Positions 53,537-64,000 of a stretch of 64,000 bases of DNA are shown one piece after another. Location of the stretch: contig NZ_KE340298.1 in the NCBI RefSeq assembly GCF_000413315.1, positions 228,718 to 292,717 on the forward strand, in the 5' to 3' direction. The notes under the pieces are model-generated. The model made no database searches. It was given only the letters and a program-made list of their open reading frames with translations, and was not told where the DNA came from. Made by a program: the position numbers and the translations under genes. Position 1 is the first letter of the stretch; the number at the start of each line of letters is the position of its first letter. The stretch is from Propionibacterium sp. oral taxon 192 str. F0372 (lineage in GTDB: Bacteria; Actinomycetota; Actinomycetes; Propionibacteriales; Propionibacteriaceae).

Positions 53537-54452
53537 CTGAACGTGACACCCCACGGAACCCGTCGATGCGCAGATCGAATTTCTTGACCAACCGGGAAGT
53601 GAAGGGCTGTTCACCCAGCCGTGCCATGAGCAGCGAGCGTGGGCCGCGTTCAACGCGAATCCGGGATCCAGGCCCCAAGTCGACTGAACGGCGACCGTCG
53701 CACCAGGCTATCGCTTGAGCCGCCAGGTCATCGGTGATCGTGATGTCGACAACACATGTGGGGTTGACAACCATCGGGCGGGCGAACAGAGCATGGGCAG
53801 CCATGGGTACTACGAGCATCGCCTGCACGTCGGGCCAGATGACCGGACCACCGACGGAGAAGGCGTAGGCGGTGGATCCAGTAGGTGTGGCTACGATCAT
53901 GCCGTCGCATCCCCACCGTGACACCGGTCGGCGGTCGAGCTCTACCAAGACGTCGAGCATCTTCTCCCGGGCCGCCTTCTCGATGGAGACTTCGTTGATC
54001 GCAAATGATTCCCACACAACCACACCGCTGGCATCATGCACCTGCACAGACGTGGTCAGCCGCTGCTCCACTTGGTAGGAACGACCGACCACCTCATCGA
54101 CGAGCTTGTCGACATCATGGGACTCGAGTTCGGCGAGGAAACCAACATGGCCGAGGTTCACTCCGAGCAACGGGATACCGAACGGCAAAACCGCCTCCGC
54201 GGCGTACAGGATTGTTCCGTCGCCACCGAAGACGACAACGAGTTCGATGCCCAAGGTGGCGAGTTCGGTGGCATCGACCCGGCCGATTGATGTCTCCGGG
54301 CCCATGGCAGCAGACAACTCATCTGCCCGGTCACCGATCACATGGCATCCAATGCCGTTGGTAATCATCCCCCGCACGAACTGCACCGCCACGGTGAGAG
54401 CCTCAGCCCGTCCCGTGTGCAGCACGATGCCCACTTGTCGTTCATCGCTCAC
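53526..54452 (-). CDS. nadK: NAD kinase
   Basis: 308 residues. Makes NADP from NAD. G-G-D-G-T-I-L motif, L-G-V-N-L-G-H-V-G-F and N-E-V-S-I segments, and G-C-D-G-M-I-V-A-T-P-T-G-S-T-A-Y. GTG at 54452 is preferred to an ATG at 54524, which would run into tlyA coding sequence; the ribosome binding site is weak in both. tlyA-nadK-recN is a standard actinobacterial order. Confidence 0.92.
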   Translation of the reverse strand: MSDERQVGIVLHTGRAEALTVAVQFVRGMITNGIGCHVIGDRADELSAAMGPETSIGRVDATELATLGIELVVVFGGDGTILYAAEAVLPFGIPLLGVNLGHVGFLAELESHDVDKLVDEVVGRSYQVEQRLTTSVQVHDASGVVVWESFAINEVSIEKAAREKMLDVLVELDRRPVSRWGCDGMIVATPTGSTAYAFSVGGPVIWPDVQAMLVVPMAAHALFARPMVVNPTCVVDITITDDLAAQAIAWCDGRRSVDLGPGSRIRVERGPRSLLMARLGEQPFTSRLVKKFDLRIDGFRGVSRSDAH

Positions 54453-54462
54453 CCCGGAAAGC

Positions 54463-55239
54463 CTACTTGCTGGTTTGCGGGGCCCACATCTGGTCTCGAC
54501 GCAAGCCGACGAAGTGCTCGACATTCCCCGATGGCCCGGGAAGAGTTGAATCCGCTTGCCAAAACGGCTCCCATCCCAAGCGCCGGGCTTCGGTCAGGAC
54601 CCCAGCTACGGCATCAGCCCGGTCGGCTGGGTCGCGAACCACTCCCTGGGCGTCCAGGCGCTGCCGCCCAACCTCAAACTGGGGTTTGACCATGAGCAGG
54701 GCCACCCCCTCTGGTACCAGCACGGCCAGCATCGGGGCCAGCAAGATGCGCAGAGAGATGAAGGAGACATCAGCCACCACCATGTCCACGGCTTCATCTT
54801 CAAGCATCTCCAAGGTAAGGTCACGCAGGTTGAGCCCCTCCCGCACAACCACTCGCGGGTCCTCGCGCACCACCTGCGCCAGCTGGGCGTGCCCGACGTC
54901 GACCGCGTAGACCCGGTCGGCTCCGCGACTCAGCAACACCTGGGTGAATCCTCCAGTGGAGGCCCCCGCGTCGAGCGCCCGGGACCCCACCTTGATACCC
55001 GACTGGTCGAGTGCACCGATCAATTTGTGAGCGGCCCGCGACACCCAGGGATCCGTTTCGACCTCCATGACCGCCCCCGGCCTGCACCGGTGGGATCCGC
55101 GATTCACAACCCGTCCATCAAGGCTGACCTTCCCGGAATGAATCAACTCAGCAGCTTGGGATCTGGACCGGGCCAGCCCCACCTTGACAAGCACCGCGTC
55201 CAGCCGCCCGCCGGGGATGGGAACCTCCTCAGCCCTCAT
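54463..55239 (-). CDS. tlyA: TlyA-family rRNA 2'-O-methyltransferase
   Basis: 258 residues. N-terminal S4 domain (R-L-D-A-V-L-V-K-V-G-L-A-R-S-R) and FtsJ-type methyltransferase with the SAM motif L-D-A-G-A-S-T-G-G-F-T and D-V-S-F-I-S. In mycobacteria it methylates 16S and 23S rRNA at the subunit interface. ATG at 55239 overlaps the upstream small gene by 11 bp. Confidence 0.92.
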   Translation of the reverse strand: MRAEEVPIPGGRLDAVLVKVGLARSRSQAAELIHSGKVSLDGRVVNRGSHRCRPGAVMEVETDPWVSRAAHKLIGALDQSGIKVGSRALDAGASTGGFTQVLLSRGADRVYAVDVGHAQLAQVVREDPRVVVREGLNLRDLTLEMLEDEAVDMVVADVSFISLRILLAPMLAVLVPEGVALLMVKPQFEVGRQRLDAQGVVRDPADRADAVAGVLTEARRLGWEPFWQADSTLPGPSGNVEHFVGLRRDQMWAPQTSK

Positions 55240-55504
55240 CGGCGGAGATGCCCGGGATCGGGGCCTGGACATCTTCGCGTGAGGTCTCCAAGACCTTCGC
55301 GAGTCGTTCGTGAACACCGGTCAGTCTGGTAAGCATTCCAGCAGGTCCTGCATCCGGCGCAACTGCTGCGGCCAAGGCTTCGTCGACTGCGGGGTTCCCG
55401 GTCACCGGGGGTGGGGCAAGCTGACCATCCATGAGGCTTTGTTTCTCCGTGACGTTTTGTTCAGTCACCGCAGTCTGTTCATCCGGGATATTCTGCTCGC
55501 TCAC
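55229..55504 (-). CDS. Small conserved acidic protein between HAD phosphatase and tlyA
   Basis: 91 residues. A disordered Gln/Thr/Pro-rich half is followed by one predicted helix (L-T-G-V-H-E-R-L-A-K-V-L-E-T). No known function; an equivalent small gene is found at this position in related actinobacteria. It overlaps the HAD gene by 4 nt and tlyA by 11 bp. Confidence 0.7.
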   Translation of the reverse strand: MSEQNIPDEQTAVTEQNVTEKQSLMDGQLAPPPVTGNPAVDEALAAAVAPDAGPAGMLTRLTGVHERLAKVLETSREDVQAPIPGISADEG

Positions 55505-56505
55505 GGCACCATGTCCAGTTCCTCAAGGGCCGCACTCGGATCAAGCTCCGGGTGTGCCCAGCACAGATTGGCGAGAGCCCACAAGACATCCAACTGGGCA
55601 TCTACGCCGTCTTCCACGCCAGATACCTCAATCTTTCCACCGACGATGCGGGCGATGGCCGCACCACAAGTCCAGCCCGTATCTGTCGTATTCGCCCTGC
55701 GGATGGGCTGGGACAGGGACATGAGATCAAAACCAATGGTTGTGGGACGCTGGTGCACCGGAGCAGACACCAGGTCGTACTTTCCGTGGGCCCCGGTAAA
55801 TACCAGCATCGAGGCCATCGAAACGTTGTTAGCCCCCTCGATGTCGGTGTCGAGCCGATCACCAATGAAGATGGGTGCCTGACAGCCCACGCGCTCCACG
55901 GTGGCCTCCAGCAGCGGCGGGAAAGGTTTTCCGGCAATGACCGGTTTGGCATCGACTGCGGCTGCAACGACGGCCATCTGGGCACCGGCACCCGGCACCA
56001 TGCCCAAATTGGTCGGTCGGTTGGGGTCGGTGTTCGACATGTACCAGACGGCTCCGCGTTGGATCGCGTGGGCCGCCTCGTCGAAACGCTGCCAGTTGAT
56101 GCTGGGGCTGTAGCCCTGGACAACGGCAACGGGTTCATCAGTGAAGGATTCGACGATGGTGAACCCCACCTTGGTGGCCTCCTCGGCCAAGGCATCAGTT
56201 CCGCACACAAGCACCTTCGACCCCTTCGCAAGCTGCCTGGCCATCAGGGCCGTGATCGCCTGGGCGCTGGTGACAACGTCCATTTCCTGGCAGGTGATGC
56301 CTAGTGAGCGCAGATGGTCGGCAACCGCACTGGGGCGACGGGCCGCGTTATTCGTTACGAAAGCGATCTGAATTCCTTTGCGACGGGCTGCGTCCAGGGA
56401 TTCGGGGGCGCCCCCGACTGCCTGCGGACCGAGGTAGACGACCCCGTCAAGGTCGAGGAGGACTGCATCGTGGAGGTCGATGATACGGTTATTCACCTTT
56501 CTCAT
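55501..56505 (-). CDS. HAD-superfamily phosphatase, NagD type
   Basis: 334 residues. D-L-D-G-V-V-Y as motif I, F-V-T-N-N-A-A-R as motif II, G-K-P-F-P-P with the motif III Lys and I-G-D-R-L-D-T-D-I as motif IV, with a type IIA cap. Acts on small phosphorylated metabolites. ATG at 56505 has GGAG about 9 nt upstream; GTG at 56496 is possible. Both overlap the upstream TPR gene. Confidence 0.85.
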   Translation of the reverse strand: MRKVNNRIIDLHDAVLLDLDGVVYLGPQAVGGAPESLDAARRKGIQIAFVTNNAARRPSAVADHLRSLGITCQEMDVVTSAQAITALMARQLAKGSKVLVCGTDALAEEATKVGFTIVESFTDEPVAVVQGYSPSINWQRFDEAAHAIQRGAVWYMSNTDPNRPTNLGMVPGAGAQMAVVAAAVDAKPVIAGKPFPPLLEATVERVGCQAPIFIGDRLDTDIEGANNVSMASMLVFTGAHGKYDLVSAPVHQRPTTIGFDLMSLSQPIRRANTTDTGWTCGAAIARIVGGKIEVSGVEDGVDAQLDVLWALANLCWAHPELDPSAALEELDMVP

Positions 56506-58399
56506 CGCCCATCTCCGTCTCCGGATCTTCGGTGACTGAGTTCTCGTCGAGATCCTGCGCGCCATGGGTCGTGATGGCGTCCTCGGGCAGTAGATCGCCA
56601 TCGGAGTCTTCACCGGGGTCCGGATGGTATTCCTCCACATCCATGATTTCGAACTCATCCGATTCGGGTTCGATCTCCTCCCCACGGAGCACTGCGATGA
56701 GAGCGTCGACCCCGAGGACATCATTCCGGTCGTGCTTCCTGGCCGACGCGAGCCATTCGAGGGCCTGCTCCACCTGACCATTGCTCGCCAGCAGATTCGC
56801 GTACGCCACCCGCAAGCGTGCCTGTTCTTGATGACCTCCCTGGTTGGCTCCAATGGCCTGCTTGAGCAGTCGTGCCGCCTCGGGACGCTGTCCCAGATCT
56901 TCACGAATCCCTGCTTCGACGAGGACCGCCTCGATCCGCTGGGCCGGACTCAGCCGGGCCTGCTGAGCATCGCGCAGGGTGCGCAGAGCATTCTGATGTT
57001 TGCCGACCGCCCGTTCACAGTCAGCGATCACCGGGAGATAATCGTCATTGCCGGTCATCCGGTGCAGTGCGCGGTATTCGGTGAGCGCGGTGCTGAAGGC
57101 TTCGACAGCGTAGGCGACCTCAGCCGCCATTTCGCGCACGACAGGCAGTCTGGAGCCTAGGCGGCGAGCGACCATCACATGCCGCAGTGCCAGATCCGGG
57201 TCAATATCGACAAGTTCCCCGGCGGCTTGCAGGTGCCCCCCTATGACAGTGGCCATCTGCTTGTTGACGCCCTTCAACTCGGCGCGTACACCCGGAGGAA
57301 GCTGAGATTCGTCGTACCCGACAGGAAGCTGGGGTTCGTTATCCGCGGGCTCCAACCCGGGAGGCAATGGACGTTCCGATTCGTCGACGCGACGGCCCCG
57401 ATCGCGGTCGTAGCGGCCGTGATCGTCTTTGTCACCCCGGCGGTCATAGCGACGACGATTATCACGCCACTGACCCCGCCGATCGTCACGAGGGGCGGGG
57501 TCCCGCTCCTGTTCACTGCGTCTGTCTCGCCATCCACCACGGCGGTCATCACGATCGCGGTCAAGCTCACGATCATCCCGCCATATTTCGCGTCCCTGGT
57601 TGGGACGCGAAATGCCACGGCGATCACTGCGATGCCACTCGCCCCGATCGTTACTGCGGGTTTCACGGTCGCCTCGCCAACCGCCACGGCTGCCCCGGGA
57701 ATCCCGCTGACCGCGACGGTCGTCACGATCCCGCACGTTGTTCCGGGCCCGGGCATCCCGCCCCCCGTCACGACGAACGGCCCGCTCTTGGTCATTTCCC
57801 CATTGACTCCGTCGACCGCCGTCATCTCTTCGGCGCCTGTCAAAGGAACCACCTCGGAAAGAGCCTCGACCGGCGCCACCTGCCTGAGCTCTATCACGAC
57901 CACGCCATTCTCCACGGCGATCTGGCTCATCCCATCCATCCTGACGGGAGCCAAAGTAATCGCGGGTACGACCATCACTGTCCCGGCGCTGAGCATCGCG
58001 CTCTCGGTAGCTGTATCCACGGTGCTCCCCCGCATCACGGGCTGCCTCCCGGCCGGACCAGCGCCCACCTCTGCTATCCCAACGATCAGTTCCTCGACCC
58101 TCCTGACGACGCTGACCGCGGTCTTTGGTGCTTCTTGGCTGCCAAGAGGAGCCTCGAGAGGAATCGTCACGGTCCTCATTGCGACGTGAACGGTCAGGAT
58201 TCCCGTCCCACCTGCGGCTGTTCGGCCCTTCACCCAATCTCCACCGGTCACTGTCACCGCGCCGGGAAGAACCCTGATTCCGCTGACCGGAGTTGTTTCG
58301 CCATTGGCCGCGGGAACCATCTCGCCGAGCCGGGCCGCGGCGATCGTCACGAGGAGCACGATCACGCCGCGGGCGGTCGTCTTCGTAAGAACTGCTCAT
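56489..58399 (-). CDS. TPR-like protein with a 350-residue Arg/Asp/Gly-rich disordered N-terminus
   Basis: 636 residues in three parts. Residues 1 to about 345 are almost only Arg, Asp, Gly, Ser and Trp, with dozens of D-R-R-G, R-G-x-W and R-D-D-R repeats, an RGG-like low-complexity region. A helical TPR-type domain follows (about 375-570: D-P-D-L-A-L-R-H-V-M-V-A-R-R-L, A-L-T-E-Y-R-A-L-H, A-L-R-T-L-R-D-A-Q-Q-A, Q-A-L-E-W-L-A-S-A-R). The tail is acidic. Actinobacterial homologues keep the TPR part; the N-terminus varies. RNA binding or condensate formation is an inference from composition. ATG at 58399 or 58414; no clear ribosome binding site. Confidence 0.8.
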   Translation of the reverse strand: MSSSYEDDRPRRDRAPRDDRRGPARRDGSRGQWRNNSGQRNQGSSRRGDSDRWRLGEGPNSRRWDGNPDRSRRNEDRDDSSRGSSWQPRSTKDRGQRRQEGRGTDRWDSRGGRWSGREAARDAGEHRGYSYRERDAQRRDSDGRTRDYFGSRQDGWDEPDRRGEWRGRDRAQAGGAGRGSFRGGSFDRRRRDDGGRRSQWGNDQERAVRRDGGRDARARNNVRDRDDRRGQRDSRGSRGGWRGDRETRSNDRGEWHRSDRRGISRPNQGREIWRDDRELDRDRDDRRGGWRDRRSEQERDPAPRDDRRGQWRDNRRRYDRRGDKDDHGRYDRDRGRRVDESERPLPPGLEPADNEPQLPVGYDESQLPPGVRAELKGVNKQMATVIGGHLQAAGELVDIDPDLALRHVMVARRLGSRLPVVREMAAEVAYAVEAFSTALTEYRALHRMTGNDDYLPVIADCERAVGKHQNALRTLRDAQQARLSPAQRIEAVLVEAGIREDLGQRPEAARLLKQAIGANQGGHQEQARLRVAYANLLASNGQVEQALEWLASARKHDRNDVLGVDALIAVLRGEEIEPESDEFEIMDVEEYHPDPGEDSDGDLLPEDAITTHGAQDLDENSVTEDPETEMGDEKGE

Positions 58400-58414
58400 G
58401 GGAATGCCAATCAT

Positions 58415-58768
58415 CTTGTTGGCGAGAGGTCGCAGCCACTCACCGTGGTCGTTCCACCCGAGGGCCTCGAGCGAACAGCACCACCACGTGAGTCCGTGAC
58501 AACGGACTGCGACCGCTATGGAGCTGTGCAGTCAGTCTACGTCAGACGTGAGAACGCAGCGAATCCGATGCAATACTGCCTTCCGTCTTCCGTGTTCGTG
58601 TTCCGTCAGGCCAGCGCATCACAACTTTCCCAAAGTTAGCGACAGAATCGTTACACGACTACCAATGCCAGTCGAGTTAACAACGAACTGTTCATCTTCC
58701 AGACATGTCCGCGATAGATCCATCATGGCTGTTACTGGCTCTGGGTGTTGGGTTGGGGTGTGGTGATA
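58415..58768. other. Intergenic region between the TPR gene and the rRNA operon
   Basis: About 350 bp with no gene. It must hold the promoter for the minus-strand TPR/HAD/tlyA run; AT-richer sequence near 58640-58700 is a likely place, but no clear -10/-35 pair stands out. Confidence 0.4.
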
Positions 58769-58826
58769 TACACAAAAGAAAATAAGCAGTGTTCCTCTAC
58801 ACACGTGTGTAGAGGAACACTGCTTA
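58769..58826 (-). terminator. rRNA operon terminator, perfect 44-nt palindrome
   Basis: 58783-58826 is a perfect palindrome with 22-bp arms centred between 58804 and 58805, beginning 5 bp after the 5S 3' end. On the transcribed (minus) strand it is followed by ATTTTCTTTT, a T tract. A strong intrinsic terminator. Confidence 0.9.
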
Positions 58827-58830
58827 AAAG

Positions 58831-58948
58831 TCCGGCAGCGTCCTAGTCTCCCACAGAGTCCCCCCTGCAGTACAATCGGCGCTGAAAGGCTTAACTACCA
58901 GGTTCGGAATGGAACTGGGTGTTTCCCTCTCGCTATGGCCACCGAAAC
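58831..58948 (-). rRNA. rrf: 5S ribosomal RNA
   Basis: 118 nt. Minus-strand sequence begins GTTTCGGTGGCCATAGCGAG and ends in GCTGCCGGAC, with the conserved CCATTCCGAACC loop. Ends are judged by pairing and could be off by 1-2 nt. Confidence 0.95.
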
Positions 58949-59007
58949 ACTCTTCAGAATATCACCACAGATACCCTCAAAATCATACAGTGAACGCGTA
59001 ACATCTT

Positions 59008-62081
<3,074 letters not shown>

Positions 62082-62273
62082 AGATGCTCGCGTCCACTGT
62101 ACAATTCTCAACATACCCACAACCAAAACCCCCCAGGACACAACCATCCCAGAAAATCAAGGCCACAAGAACCCAAACCACACGGCCTGAACCCTCAAAA
62201 CCCAACAGTGCGCCCCACAGCCTTCCACAAAACAAACACCACAAAACCACCACAACACGCAGCAGTCAATGGT

Positions 62274-63800
<1,527 letters not shown>

Positions 63801-64000
63801 AAAACAGAGAACCGAATCACTGACCAATCCAATCCGAAAACTGGACAATCAATCACTCAAAGAAACCCAAACGAAAGAAGAAAAACCTTCCTCCGACAAG
63901 GCCAAAAAAATGACTGTAAAGCACACTGTTGAGTTCTCAAAATTCACACCCACCAACCCCAGAACCACAAAAGACCCCAGAACCAGCGACCAAACCAACA
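63801..64000 (-). promoter_or_regulatory. rRNA operon leader (promoter beyond window)
   Basis: Transcribed-strand sequence TTTGAGAACTCAACAGTG near 63930-63945 matches the antitermination/boxA-type element found ahead of actinobacterial 16S genes. Poly-A/T stretches follow. No -10/-35 pair is certain within the window. Confidence 0.55.

Noticed and set aside
57179..58491. Several long open frames overlapping the Arg/Asp-rich part of the TPR gene
   Set aside because: Low-complexity codons give long frames on several readings; Val/Thr/Ile-rich or Arg/His-rich products have no family and no start signals.

Overview
The window comes from a high-GC (about 60% by eye) Gram-positive actinobacterium. 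The housekeeping order glyS / zinc uptake-zur / recO-uppS / era-corC-ybeY-phoH / tgt / tatCA-pafBC / scpAB-parA-xerD / recN-nadK-tlyA matches the actinobacterial backbone known from mycobacteria and propionibacteria. TatA/C, PafB/C, a DUF5709 protein, TANNNT-type leaderless starts and an LPXTG protein agree with this. I favour Propionibacteriaceae, but genus assignment needs the 16S gene, which is in the window.

Layout. 1-1.9 kb: 3' part of a FetB-type permease gene and a convergent dgt. 1.9-4.1 kb: a small accessory insert between dgt and dusB, with a tRNA-like cloverleaf directly in front of a roughly 670-residue protein of unknown function that is interrupted by one frameshift. 4.1-10.4 kb (minus strand): dusB, an MFS carrier and a GntR-controlled ECF transporter (S, fused AA, T) whose two fused ATPase halves are complementarily degenerate. 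10.5-15.2 kb: glyS and a znuA-znuC-znuB-zur operon with a Zur-like box over a leaderless znuA promoter. 15.3-21.4 kb: HtrA-type protease, recO, uppS and several membrane proteins. 21.4-26.2 kb: a structured RNA leader, an NCS1 nucleobase permease, an adenine-deaminase-type amidohydrolase and an adenosine-deaminase-fold enzyme with an altered active-site motif, together a purine salvage operon. 26.3-34.9 kb: sulfurtransferase; an alpha/beta hydrolase and divergent TetR regulator sharing two identical-armed operators; a VanZ-RDD fusion; leuA with a Leu-rich leader peptide and attenuator hairpin; a mannitol dehydrogenase family enzyme; and a thioester-domain surface protein that stops right after LPKTGA.

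35-58.4 kb is almost continuous minus-strand housekeeping with many short overlaps: era, corC, ybeY, phoH (probably CTG-started), DUF5709, tgt, tatC, tatA, pafC, pafB; then gluQ (+), FKBP lipoprotein, rluB, scpB, scpA, an RHH protein, parA, xerD, nudix, pyrB, recN, nadK, tlyA, a small conserved protein, a HAD phosphatase and a TPR protein with a very long Arg/Asp/Gly-rich disordered N-terminus. 58.8-64 kb: one rRNA operon on the minus strand (16S-23S-5S, no tRNA in the spacer) ending in a perfect 44-nt palindromic terminator.

The best candidate for something undescribed is the tRNA-like element plus its downstream protein at 1.96-4.06 kb. The purine leader RNA at 21.85 kb and the asymmetric fused ECF ATPase come next.
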